DNA of 36,207 nucleotides from JAGVUD01 sp052033935 (GTDB taxonomy: Bacteria; Armatimonadota; UBA5829; DSUL01): assembly GCA_052033935.1 (NCBI GenBank), contig JBPOJE010000064.1:1-36207 (forward strand), given 5' to 3'. The notes under the pieces were generated by a model. The model saw nothing but the letters and a program-made list of their open reading frames with translations, was not told where the DNA came from and searched no databases. A program made the position numbers and the translations under genes. Shown here piece after piece: positions 7,274-15,197 of this stretch (positions within the stretch are counted from its first letter, which is position 1; each line of letters opens with the position of its first letter).

Positions 7274-9352
7274 ATGAGCAAGCACACCGCCGAAACAATT
7301 CGCAATGTGGCGCTGGCAGGCCAGAGGGGGGCAGGCAAGACCTCACTCGCCGAGATGCTGCTGTTTACGGGCAAAAGCATAGACCGGCCGGGACGCGTGG
7401 ACGACGGGACGTCAACCTGCGACTTCGACCTGGATGAAATCCAGAGGAAGATGACGATCTCGACCGCTGTTGCACCTGTCGAATGGGGCAAGGTGAAGAT
7501 CAATCTTCTCGACACCCCGGGCTACTCGGATTTCGTCGGCGATGTGGCGGGAGCCATGGCTGTAGCCGAGGCCGCGATCATTGTCGTGGACGCGGTCGGA
7601 GGGGTCGAGGTCGGCACGGAGACTGGTTGGGACTATGCGAAAGGGTGCATGACTCGCGCCTTCTTCATCAACAAGATGGACCGGGAGAACGCCGATTTCC
7701 ACCGGGTTCTTGGTGCCCTGCGTGAGAGATTCGGCAACAAGGTTGTCGCGCTGCAGATGCCGATTGGCAGTGAGGACAGCTTTGAGGGAGTCGTTGACCT
7801 CGTTCGTATGAAGGCATTCAAATGGGACGGCGGCAAGATGACCGAGGGGGATGTCCCCGCGGATCTGGCCAACAAGGCGCAAGAACTGCGCGAGTCCCTT
7901 ATCGAGGCCGCGGCTGAATCGAGCGACGAACTCATCGAGAAGTACTTCAGCGAAGGTACGCTGAACAATGACGAGATCATAACCGGAGCGCATGCCGGAA
8001 TGAAGAACGGTTCGTTCTGCCCGGTGTTCTGCGGTTCAAGCGGCAAGACAATCGGCGCTGAGACATTGCTCGGGATTATTGCCGAACAGTTCCCGTCGGC
8101 GGCCGATGCTCCGGCGCGCGACGGACACAAGCCCGGCTCGGATGACGGCGACAGCCGTTCGACTGCGGATTCCGCGTTCTCGGCTATAGTGTTCAAGAGC
8201 ACGGCGGACCCCTACGTGGGCAAGTTGACGTACTTCCGCGTTGTGAGCGGCGAGGCCAGGTCGGATTCGCACATGTGGAATGCGACCAAGGGCCACGAGG
8301 AGCGCGTCGGACAGATTTACTTCCTGAAAGGCAAGCAGCAGGGAGCCACCAGTTCGATCCCGGCGGGGGATATCGGCGCGGTAGCGAAACTAACCAACAC
8401 GATTACGGGTGACACGCTCTGCGACAAGGCGAGCCCGATTGTGTTCACGCCCATCGCGTTTCCCGAGCCTGTCTATTCGCTCGCGATCTCCGCGAAGAGT
8501 AAGGCGGACGAGGACAAACTCGGGCCGGCGCTCGGAAAGCTAGCCGACGAGGATCCGACGTTCCGGTTCCATCGTGAGCAGGAGACCGGCGAGACGCTGA
8601 TCAGCGGGCTCGGCGAAGCTCACGTTGACATTATTATTGACCGGCTCAAGAGGAAGTTCGGCGTTGAGGTTGATTCCTCGCTTCCGGTCATTCCGTATCG
8701 CGAGACGATACAGACGAGCGCGACGGCGCAGGGCCGTCACAAGAAGCAGACGGGCGGCCGGGGCCAGTTCGGCGACTGCTGGGTGGAGTTCGAGCCGCTC
8801 GAGCGGGGCGCCGGGTTCGAGTTCGTGGACGCCATCGTGGGCGGCGCGATTCCGCGGCAGTACATCCCGGCTGTCGAGAAGGGCATCCGTGAGGGCATGG
8901 AGCGCGGGCTGATCGCCGGGTACCCCGTTGTGGACATTCGAGCGAAGGTTTACGACGGTTCGTTCCATCCGGTTGACTCGTCCGAAATGGCGTTCAAGCT
9001 TGCGGGTGTGGCGGCGCTGAACGCGGCGGCGCAGAAAGCGCATCCCGTGCTGCTCGAGCCCATCGTCAAGGCCGAAGTTACCGTGCCTGACGAGTATATG
9101 GGCGATATCATCGGCGATCTGAACGGCAAGCGGGGCCGCATCCTGGGGATGGAGCCGACCGGTGATGGCCGGCAGGTTGTGCGGGCTCTCGTGCCCCTTG
9201 CCGAGATGCAGAGATACGCGATAGACCTCAAGTCCATTGCACGCGGCAGGGGATCCTTCAGAATCGAGCACGGGCATTACGAAGAGGTACCGGCGCAGTT
9301 TGCGCAGGCGGTGATTGACAACGCGAAGAAGGCCCAGGCTTCCGACGAGTAG
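7274..9352 (+). CDS. EF-G-like translational GTPase (EF-G2 type)
   Basis: The 692 residues have the five-domain EF-G layout. The P-loop GQRGAGKT is at 16-23, DTPG at 80-83 and NKMD at 133-136. Domain II (DPYVGKLTYFRVVSGEAR) follows, then domain III with GEAHVDIIIDRLKRKFG, domain IV with KQTGGRGQFGD and DSSEMAFKLAG, and domain V with VTVPDEYMGDIIGDLNGKRG. The switch I motif, usually RGITI, reads RKMTI and keeps Thr61. The catalytic His after DTPG is Tyr84 (DTPGYSDF). Both match the EF-G-like (EF-G2) family rather than canonical FusA. GAGGA at 7267-7271 precedes ATG 7274, 9 bp after rplE. Function is unproven: a translation or ribosome-associated role is inferred from family and context. Confidence 0.9.
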   Translation: MSKHTAETIRNVALAGQRGAGKTSLAEMLLFTGKSIDRPGRVDDGTSTCDFDLDEIQRKMTISTAVAPVEWGKVKINLLDTPGYSDFVGDVAGAMAVAEAAIIVVDAVGGVEVGTETGWDYAKGCMTRAFFINKMDRENADFHRVLGALRERFGNKVVALQMPIGSEDSFEGVVDLVRMKAFKWDGGKMTEGDVPADLANKAQELRESLIEAAAESSDELIEKYFSEGTLNNDEIITGAHAGMKNGSFCPVFCGSSGKTIGAETLLGIIAEQFPSAADAPARDGHKPGSDDGDSRSTADSAFSAIVFKSTADPYVGKLTYFRVVSGEARSDSHMWNATKGHEERVGQIYFLKGKQQGATSSIPAGDIGAVAKLTNTITGDTLCDKASPIVFTPIAFPEPVYSLAISAKSKADEDKLGPALGKLADEDPTFRFHREQETGETLISGLGEAHVDIIIDRLKRKFGVEVDSSLPVIPYRETIQTSATAQGRHKKQTGGRGQFGDCWVEFEPLERGAGFEFVDAIVGGAIPRQYIPAVEKGIREGMERGLIAGYPVVDIRAKVYDGSFHPVDSSEMAFKLAGVAALNAAAQKAHPVLLEPIVKAEVTVPDEYMGDIIGDLNGKRGRILGMEPTGDGRQVVRALVPLAEMQRYAIDLKSIARGRGSFRIEHGHYEEVPAQFAQAVIDNAKKAQASDE

Positions 9353-9361
9353 TTTTTTGAG

Positions 9362-9405
9362 AGCGGCTGCGCGGGATGAAGGTCCCGGTGATCGCGGCGG
9401 CCGCT
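9362..9405 (+). other. Nested inverted repeat upstream of rpsZ
   Basis: AGCGGC (9362-9367) pairs with GCCGCT (9400-9405), and inside it CGGGA (9372-9376) pairs with TCCCG (9383-9387) around a six-base loop. The element lies just after the EF-G-like gene and 41 bases before the rpsZ start, in a 94-bp gap. It is not followed by a T-run. It could be a leader or processing site where the ordinary spc order resumes; this is inference. Confidence 0.4.
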
Positions 9406-9446
9406 GGAGCAGATTAGAAGACACGCGACAACAGGAGCAATAGCTT

Positions 9447-9632
9447 TTGGCGAAACAGTCCTTAATTGAAAAGGCGGCGAGGAAACCCAAGTTCAAGGTG
9501 CGGGGATACCGTCGCTGCAGCATTTGCGGCCGCCCGCGCGGCTATATCCGGCGCTTCGGTATCTGCCGAATCTGCTTCAGGGAGATGGCCCACAATGGTC
9601 TGATCCCGGGCGTACGCAAGGCGAGCTGGTAG
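9447..9632 (+). CDS. rpsZ: 30S ribosomal protein S14, zinc type
   Basis: At 61 residues this is the short zinc-binding form of S14 (also named rpsN). Cys24, Cys27, Cys40 and Cys43 form the C-x2-C-x12-C-x2-C zinc site (CSICGRP and CRICF). The end GLIPGVRKASW is the usual S14 C-terminus. The start is TTG 9447 with AGGAG at 9433-9437. S14 binds late in 30S head assembly. In most bacteria it directly follows rplE; here the EF-G-like gene lies between them. Confidence 0.97.
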   Translation: MAKQSLIEKAARKPKFKVRGYRRCSICGRPRGYIRRFGICRICFREMAHNGLIPGVRKASW

Positions 9633-9641
9633 GAGATACTC

Positions 9642-10046
9642 ATGCCTATTACAGATACAGTTGCAGACCTGTTGACCCGCATTCGCAATGCAAATCGCGC
9701 GCTGCATGATCAGACGACTGTGCCGACATCGAAGCTGAATCTCGATATTCTTCGGATTCTGCGCGACGAGGGGTACATCCGCGGCTTCGAGGCTGTTGAG
9801 AGCGATGGCCCCGAGGCGATGACCCGCGTCCAGCTTAAGTACATCGGGGCTAAGCGCGAGAGGGTGTTGAACGGTCTCAAGCGTGTGTCGAAGCCGGGGT
9901 TGCGCGTCTATAAAGGCAAGGCCGGCGTTCCGCGCGTACTCAAGGGGTTGGGAATCGCCATCGTCTCGACGTCGCGGGGTCTCATGACTGATCGTGCGGC
10001 CCGTGCCGAGGGCGTTGGCGGCGAGGTTCTTTGCTTCGTCTGGTAA
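9642..10046 (+). CDS. rpsH: 30S ribosomal protein S8
   Basis: The 134-residue protein opens with DTVADLLTRIRNANRA and ends with VSTSRGLMTDRAARAEGVGG and EVLCFVW, the standard S8 signatures. S8 is a primary binder of the 16S central domain and the translational repressor of the spc operon in E. coli; whether a mimic site exists here was not established. It begins 9 bp after rpsZ with AGGAG just upstream. Confidence 0.97.
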   Translation: MPITDTVADLLTRIRNANRALHDQTTVPTSKLNLDILRILRDEGYIRGFEAVESDGPEAMTRVQLKYIGAKRERVLNGLKRVSKPGLRVYKGKAGVPRVLKGLGIAIVSTSRGLMTDRAARAEGVGGEVLCFVW

Positions 10047-10064
10047 ACACGAGAGGTTAGGTTT

Positions 10065-10628
10065 ATGTCACGCATTGGACTCATGCCCATAGCCCGGCCT
10101 GCCGGCGTCAAGATCGAAATCGGTCCGGAGAACTTGGTGACGGTCGAAGGACCGAAGGGCAAGCTGACACGTGGCCTGTGGCCGCATGTCAAAATAGCCG
10201 TTGAGGATGCCGCGGTCCGGGTTGCGCGCACAAGTGATGAGGGCGAGCACCGGGCGATGCACGGCCTCACCCGCACGCTTTTGAGCAACATGATCGTTGG
10301 CGTCAGCAGTGGCTACGAGAAGGTGCTTGTGGTCGGCGGGGTGGGGTACAGGGCTGTGCTCGAAGGCAAGGAGCTTGTCCTAACGGTGGGCTTTTCGCAT
10401 CCCGTCCGGGTCAAGCCGCTCGATGGCGTGGAGTTGGAGATCGGCCAGGAGGTGGGAACGCGTGAGCCGCTGATCGTCGTCCGCGGCATTGACAAGGAGA
10501 AGGTCGGGCAGCAGGCGGCCGAAATCCGCAAGGTGCGCCCGCCGGAGCCTTACAAGGGCAAGGGCATTCGCTATCGCGGCGAAAGGATTCGCAGGAAGGC
10601 CGGCAAGGCCGGCAAGGCGGGCGCTTAG
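10065..10628 (+). CDS. rplF: 50S ribosomal protein L6
   Basis: The 187-residue protein shows the L6 duplicated fold. It starts MSRIGLMPIARPAGVKIEI, has VTVEGPKGKL early, GVSSGYEKVLVVGGVGYRA in the middle, and the C-terminal RPPEPYKGKGIRYRGE motif that contacts the sarcin-ricin region. The last 10 residues are Lys/Gly/Ala repeats. GAGAGGTTAGG precedes ATG 10065. A 57-bp gap containing a hairpin follows before rplR. Confidence 0.97.
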   Translation: MSRIGLMPIARPAGVKIEIGPENLVTVEGPKGKLTRGLWPHVKIAVEDAAVRVARTSDEGEHRAMHGLTRTLLSNMIVGVSSGYEKVLVVGGVGYRAVLEGKELVLTVGFSHPVRVKPLDGVELEIGQEVGTREPLIVVRGIDKEKVGQQAAEIRKVRPPEPYKGKGIRYRGERIRRKAGKAGKAGA

Positions 10629-10659
10629 TAAGAGTGTCCGCGAGAGCGGCACGCGGCCG

Positions 10660-10679
10660 CTCGCTAGCTTTCGAGCGAG
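10660..10679 (+). other. Hairpin overlapping the rplR ribosome-binding site
   Basis: CTCGCT (10660-10665) pairs with AGCGAG (10674-10679) around an 8-base loop. The 3' arm runs into GAGGA (10677-10681), the probable Shine-Dalgarno sequence of rplR (ATG 10686), so folding would hide it. This could modulate L18 translation, but may be chance in GC-rich DNA. Confidence 0.35.
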
Positions 10680-10685
10680 GATCAA

Positions 10686-11042
10686 ATGGACGAGAAACAC
10701 GAGAAGAGAATACGGCGCCATCGGCGGGTGCGAAAGAGGGTCTCGGGCGACTCCGCGCGGCCGCGTCTCAACGTCTTTCGCAGCCTGAGCCATATTTACG
10801 CTCAGATTATTGACGATGACGCAGCCACGACCCTTGTGAGCGCTTCGTCGACAGAGAAGGAGTTGCAGTCGCTCGGCAGCGGCGGCAACCTGAAGGCGGC
10901 GGAGGCGGTCGGTAAGCTGATCGCCGAGCGCGCGAAGGCCGCGGGAATCGAGGCGGTGCGCTTCGACCGGGGCGGTTATCAGTTTCATGGCCGGGTCAAG
11001 CGCCTGGCCGACGCCGCCCGTGAAGCAGGGCTGAGGTTTTAG
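10686..11042 (+). CDS. rplR: 50S ribosomal protein L18
   Basis: The 118-residue protein has RRHRRVRKRVSGDSARPRLN, then VFRSLSHIYAQIIDD and the C-terminal FDRGGYQFHGRVKRLADAAR, all typical of L18. L18 brings 5S rRNA into the 50S subunit together with L5. The start ATG 10686 is preceded by GAGGA. It is followed 14 bp later by rpsE. Confidence 0.97.
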   Translation: MDEKHEKRIRRHRRVRKRVSGDSARPRLNVFRSLSHIYAQIIDDDAATTLVSASSTEKELQSLGSGGNLKAAEAVGKLIAERAKAAGIEAVRFDRGGYQFHGRVKRLADAAREAGLRF

Positions 11043-11056
11043 GAGACCCACACCAT

Positions 11057-11692
11057 ATGGCAAAGATCAATCCCGACACCCTTGACCTGACCGAACAGGT
11101 GGTGCGAACGAATAAGTGCCAGAAGACGCACAAAGGCGGACGGACCATGAGTTGGAATGCCCTCGTTGCCGTTGGGGATTACAACGGGCATGTGGGCGTC
11201 GGTCTGGGCAAGGCGCGCGCTATTCCGGACGCAATCCGTAAGGGCGTTGAGGCAGCCAAGAAGAGCATGATGAGGGTGCCGGTCGTCGGCAGCACGATCC
11301 CGCACGAAGTCAACGCTCACTGGGGCTCCAGTGAGGTCATCATGCGGCCCGCATCGCCGGGAACCGGCGTGGTGGCCGGTGGGGCGGTGCGGCCCATCCT
11401 CGAGCTTGCCGGAGTGAAGGATGTTCTCGCAAAATCGCTGGGTTCGCGCAATGCGATCAATACGGCGTGGGCGACCCTCGAGTGCTTCCGTGCGTTCAAG
11501 CGCGCGGGAGAGGTCAGCGAGGCCAGGGGAATCTCCGTCGAGGAGATGGTGCCTTGGATGCTCACGCAGAGCGCCGTGGAAGATCCCGCCGCTGAGGCCG
11601 AGCCGTCGGACGGCGCGCCTGCTGAGGACGGGGCTGCCGAGACTGCTGAAAACACTGCTAGCGAGGTCGCCAATGCTGAAAATCAGGCTTAA
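11057..11692 (+). CDS. rpsE: 30S ribosomal protein S5 with acidic tail
   Basis: Residues 10-165 are S5: the double-stranded-RNA-binding-like N-domain (NALVAVGDYNGHVGVGLGKA), then SSEVIMRPASPGTGVVAGGA and the RNAINTAWATLECFRAF region. S5 lies at the mRNA entry site and affects fidelity. The length is 211 residues; the last 40 or so are acidic and rich in Ala and Glu. The usual GRRRFSF before NALV is GGRTMSW here. rpmD begins inside the 3' end. Confidence 0.96.
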   Translation: MAKINPDTLDLTEQVVRTNKCQKTHKGGRTMSWNALVAVGDYNGHVGVGLGKARAIPDAIRKGVEAAKKSMMRVPVVGSTIPHEVNAHWGSSEVIMRPASPGTGVVAGGAVRPILELAGVKDVLAKSLGSRNAINTAWATLECFRAFKRAGEVSEARGISVEEMVPWMLTQSAVEDPAAEAEPSDGAPAEDGAAETAENTASEVANAENQA

Positions 11693-11882
11693 GAAGAGCC
11701 CGATTGGCTATGAGAAGAGCCAAGGCAAGACCGCCGTGGCGCTCGGCCTGCGGCGGCTGAACTCCGAGGTGGTGCAGGAGGATAATCCCGTCATTCGGGG
11801 GATGATCCGCAAGATCAGCCACCTCCTCGAAGTAGAAGTGATTGAAGATGCGGGCGGAGCAGATTCCGCCAGGGAGTCCTGA
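11673..11882 (+). CDS. rpmD: 50S ribosomal protein L30
   Basis: From ATG 11673 a 69-residue protein reads MLKIRLKKSPIGYEKSQ, then GLRRLNSEVVQEDNPVIRGM, matching L30, whose usual length is about 60. It overlaps the end of rpsE by 20 bases in another frame; GCGAGG upstream can act as ribosome-binding site. L30 is a small peripheral 50S protein absent from some phyla. Its position between rpsE and rplO is the canonical one. Confidence 0.93.
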   Translation: MLKIRLKKSPIGYEKSQGKTAVALGLRRLNSEVVQEDNPVIRGMIRKISHLLEVEVIEDAGGADSARES

Positions 11883-11883
11883 C

Positions 11884-12429
11884 TTGGATATCCACGATCT
11901 GTCCCCGGCTCCGGGGTCCAGAAGAAAGCGAAAGCGGATCGGCCGCGGCATCTCGGCGGGGCAGGGCAAGACCTGCGGCCGGGGGCACAAGGGCCAGAAG
12001 GCGACTGGCAAGAGCAAGATCGGCTTCGAGGGCGGGCAGACGCCGCTGCATCGCCGTCTGCCGCGCCGCCGCGGGTTCACGAACGTGTTCCGCAGAGAGA
12101 TGGCCGAGGTGAATGTCGGGCAGCTCGATGTTCTCGACGCGAACACCGAGGTGACTCCTGATGTTCTGCTCGATAAGCGCATCATCCGCAAGGTTCTCGC
12201 GGGGGTCAAGGTTCTGGGTGAGGGCAGACTCACGCAGGCGCTCACTGTTCACGCGAACGCGTTCTCTAAAGGCGCGGTGGCGAAGATTGAGGCCGCGGGC
12301 GGCAAGGCCGTGCTTCTGGGTGGGGGCGAACTGCCGTGCAGCGGGCCGGAATTGGCTGAGGCTGCTTCTGAAGCGGCGGAGGCTCCTGAAGCCGATGTGA
12401 CGTCGGACGAAGGTCAGGCGGAGGCCTAG
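11884..12429 (+). CDS. rplO: 50S ribosomal protein L15 with acidic tail
   Basis: I place the start at TTG 11884, one base after the rpmD stop, because GGGAG (11872-11876) lies 7 bases upstream and the product begins MDIHDLSPAPGSRRKRKR as L15 should. The glycine-rich motif GRGISAGQGKTCGRGHKGQK and FEGGQTPLHRRLPRRRGF are diagnostic. The protein has 181 residues against a usual 145-150; the last 30 or so form an Ala/Glu acidic tail like those of L22 and S5. L15 is a late 50S assembly protein. Confidence 0.95.
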   Translation: MDIHDLSPAPGSRRKRKRIGRGISAGQGKTCGRGHKGQKATGKSKIGFEGGQTPLHRRLPRRRGFTNVFRREMAEVNVGQLDVLDANTEVTPDVLLDKRIIRKVLAGVKVLGEGRLTQALTVHANAFSKGAVAKIEAAGGKAVLLGGGELPCSGPELAEAASEAAEAPEADVTSDEGQAEA

Positions 12430-12434
12430 ATTAG

Positions 12435-13709
12435 ATGCTGAGCAAGGTCGCGCAGGCGGTCAAAATATCGGATCTGAAGAACCGCATCCTGTTCATGTTC
12501 GGGATGTTCGCTGTGTATGTTCTCGGACTGCACGTCCCGATTCCCGGTATTGATCAGGCGGCCATGAACCGGCTGGTCGAGAGTGGTTCGGCGCTGGGAC
12601 TGCTCGATGCGTTCTCTGGAGGGGCGTTCCGCAAGTTCACCATTCTGGCGATGGGGATAATGCCGTACATCAACGCGTCCATTATCATGTCGCTTCTGAC
12701 AATGGCGGTTCCTCACTTGGAGGCATTGCAGAAGGAAGGCGAGACCGGACGAAAGCAGATTGCACAGTACACGCGCTATCTTACGCTCGTGCTGGCTCTG
12801 GTGCAGGCGGCTGGCGTCAATGCGATGCTCAAGGCGAACGGGATTCTTACCGCGAGCTTTGGCGGGCACATTCAGATTCTGATTGTGCTGGTGGCGGGGA
12901 CGGCGTTCCTGATGTGGCTGGGCGAGATGATCACTGACAAGGGTCTTGGCAACGGCGTTTCGCTGATTATTTTCCTGGGGATTATCGCCAGCCTTCCGAT
13001 GCAGATCAAGTCAACTGCTCGCCTTTACCAAGCGGGGAGCATTGACCTGGGTCAGATACTGCTTCTGATCGTCATTCTGATAGCGACGGTGGCCGCGATT
13101 ATTGCGGTGCAGATGGCGCAGCGGCGCATCCCGATTCAGCACGTGAAGCGGGTCATCGGCAACAGAATGACTAGTGGGGCAAGCAGCTACCTGCCGCTTC
13201 GCGTCAACTCGGCCGGTGTCATCCCGATCATTTTCGCGATCTCGATCCAACTCTTCCCCCAGACGATCGCTCAGTTCGGCGGTCAGGGATGGCTGGGCAA
13301 GGGCGCGATGGCGGTCGCGAACTTCCTCGAGCCCGGGCACTGGTTCGGCGGAATTCTGTACTTCACGCTCGTCGTGCTGTTCACCTATTTCTATACGGCG
13401 GTCACGTTCAACGTTCAGCATGTCTCGGACAACCTGAAGAAGTGGGGCAGCTACATCCCGGGCATTCGGCCGGGCAAGCCCACCACGGAGTATCTAGACA
13501 GAGTTGTGACGAGGATCACTCTTGTGGGCGCTGTCTTCCTTGGTTTGATTGCGTTGCTGCCGTACTGGACTCCGCAGATCACGAAGATCAACACGTTCGG
13601 CCTGGTGGGTGGCACGTCGCTTCTGATTGTTGTAGGCGTCGCGCTCGAGACGATGCAGGCCATTGAGGCGCAGCTCGTGATGAGGCACTACGAGGGGTTC
13701 ATCAAATAG
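12435..13709 (+). CDS. secY: Protein translocase subunit SecY
   Basis: The 424-residue protein has ten hydrophobic segments and the SecY landmarks. These are the first membrane helix after KISDLKNRILFMFGMFAVY, the plug region near SGGAFRKFTILAMGIMPYIN, ASIIMSLLTMAVPHLEALQKEG, and the loops QRRIPIQHVKR and GSYIPGIRPGKPTTEYL that contact SecA and ribosomes. SecY forms the protein-conducting channel with SecE and SecG. It sits in its usual place after rplO and before adk. Confidence 0.98.
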   Translation: MLSKVAQAVKISDLKNRILFMFGMFAVYVLGLHVPIPGIDQAAMNRLVESGSALGLLDAFSGGAFRKFTILAMGIMPYINASIIMSLLTMAVPHLEALQKEGETGRKQIAQYTRYLTLVLALVQAAGVNAMLKANGILTASFGGHIQILIVLVAGTAFLMWLGEMITDKGLGNGVSLIIFLGIIASLPMQIKSTARLYQAGSIDLGQILLLIVILIATVAAIIAVQMAQRRIPIQHVKRVIGNRMTSGASSYLPLRVNSAGVIPIIFAISIQLFPQTIAQFGGQGWLGKGAMAVANFLEPGHWFGGILYFTLVVLFTYFYTAVTFNVQHVSDNLKKWGSYIPGIRPGKPTTEYLDRVVTRITLVGAVFLGLIALLPYWTPQITKINTFGLVGGTSLLIVVGVALETMQAIEAQLVMRHYEGFIK

Positions 13710-13764
13710 AAACATTCAGACAGCTTGTCGGCGAGGTGGCGACGCCCGCGCAGGGAGTGGCAGC

Positions 13765-14415
13765 ATGCAGTTGATTTTGCTCGGACCGCCCGGGGTGGGA
13801 AAGGGCACGCAGGCCGAGAGGCTGGCGGAATCTTACAGAATCGCTCATATCTCAACGGGTGAAATGTTCCGGGATGCCGTTGCGAGGGGCTTGGAACTTG
13901 GCAAGCAGGCCAACAAGTATATGGCGGCCGGCGAACTGGTCCCGGATGAAATTGTAATCGGAATGGTCGAGGAGCGGCTGTCGCGCCCGGACACCGCGGC
14001 GGGTTTCCTGCTGGATGGCTTCCCGCGGACGACCGCGCAGGCAGAGGCTCTCGATGTTCTCCTGAAGCGCATTGGCAGGCCGATCACGGCTGTGATTGGC
14101 CTTCGGGCCGATCAGGAAGTGCTGGTGAAGAGGCTCTCGGGCCGCCGTGTCTGCAGGAAGTGCGGGGCCACGTACCACGCTGATAACAGGCCGCCTGCAA
14201 AGGAAGGTGTGTGCGACCAGTGCGGCGGGGCTGTGCAGCAGCGCAAGGACGATCAGGCCGAGGCGGTGCGGACCAGGCTCGTGGAGTACCAGAGCAAGAC
14301 TGCGAGCCTCACGGATTACTATGAGAAGATGGGCCTGCTCGAGGCAGTAGATGCCTCTGGGCCGGTGGATGAGGTCTTGTCGGTCATTCAGTCGCTGGTT
14401 GGCGGCCGTTTGTAG
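13765..14415 (+). CDS. adk: Adenylate kinase, zinc-LID type
   Basis: Adenylate kinase converts AMP and ATP to two ADP. The P-loop GPPGVGKGT is at residues 7-15, the AMP-site segment STGEMFRDAV follows, and LLDGFPRTTAQAEAL is at 82-97. The LID carries Cys130, Cys133, Cys150 and Cys153, the four-cysteine zinc site found in many Gram-positive and other bacteria. At 216 residues it is the long form. It follows secY by 55 bp and is followed by map after one base. Confidence 0.97.
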   Translation: MQLILLGPPGVGKGTQAERLAESYRIAHISTGEMFRDAVARGLELGKQANKYMAAGELVPDEIVIGMVEERLSRPDTAAGFLLDGFPRTTAQAEALDVLLKRIGRPITAVIGLRADQEVLVKRLSGRRVCRKCGATYHADNRPPAKEGVCDQCGGAVQQRKDDQAEAVRTRLVEYQSKTASLTDYYEKMGLLEAVDASGPVDEVLSVIQSLVGGRL

Positions 14416-14416
14416 A

Positions 14417-15166
14417 ATGGTCAGGCTGAAGTCAGCGGATGAGGTCGCAAGAATGCGGCGGGCTGGCAGAATCGTTGGTCAGACGCTGAATGCGCTTGCG
14501 AACTCAATACGGCCTGGCAAGACGACGGGTAACGACCTGGACGCCTTGGCGGAAAAACTGATTCGTGAAGCTGGCGGTGTGCCCTCGTTCAAGGGCTACC
14601 GTGGGTATCCGAGTTCGGTCTGTCTGTCGGTCAACGAGCAGGTTGTGCACGGAATACCGGGTCCGTCGGTGCTGATGACGGGCGATATTGTGGGGATTGA
14701 CCTCGGGGTGCTGTTGGACGGCTACCATGCTGACGCGGCGCTGACTGTGGCTGTCGGCAGGATTTCGCCCGAGGCGGAAAGGCTCCTGAGGGTGACTCAG
14801 GAAGCCCTGATGGTCGGAATTGAGCAGGCGCGGCCGGGCCGTCATCTGATGGACATCGGTTACGCGATACAGCAACATGCCGAGCGCAACCATTTCTCTG
14901 TGGTGCGCGAACTTGTCGGGCACGGGATCGGCCGGGAACTCCACGAGGAGCCGCAGGTCCCGAACTTCGGCAGGAAGGGCGCGGGATTGCCGCTGGCTCA
15001 GGGTATGACGCTCGCGATCGAGCCCATGGTCAATCAGGGGACTCATCGCATAAGAGCGCTCGATGACGACTGGACGGTTGTCACGGCGGACGGTAAGATG
15101 TCTGCCCACTTCGAGCACACGGTTGCGATTGGAAAGTCTGGAGCCGATGTACTTACTCTGGCATAG
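14417..15166 (+). CDS. map: Methionine aminopeptidase, type I
   Basis: This enzyme removes the N-terminal methionine from nascent proteins. Starting at ATG 14417, one base after adk, the 249-residue protein has all five metal ligands: Asp95 and Asp106 (GIDLGVLLDGYHAD), His169 (GHGIGRELHEEP), Glu202 (AIEPM) and Glu233 (HFEHT). It lacks the N-terminal zinc-finger extension of some type I enzymes. The secY-adk-map-infA order is widespread in bacteria. Confidence 0.97.
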   Translation: MVRLKSADEVARMRRAGRIVGQTLNALANSIRPGKTTGNDLDALAEKLIREAGGVPSFKGYRGYPSSVCLSVNEQVVHGIPGPSVLMTGDIVGIDLGVLLDGYHADAALTVAVGRISPEAERLLRVTQEALMVGIEQARPGRHLMDIGYAIQQHAERNHFSVVRELVGHGIGRELHEEPQVPNFGRKGAGLPLAQGMTLAIEPMVNQGTHRIRALDDDWTVVTADGKMSAHFEHTVAIGKSGADVLTLA

Positions 15167-15197
15167 AGATGCGGCGAAGGAGGCGAGTTAATACAGG

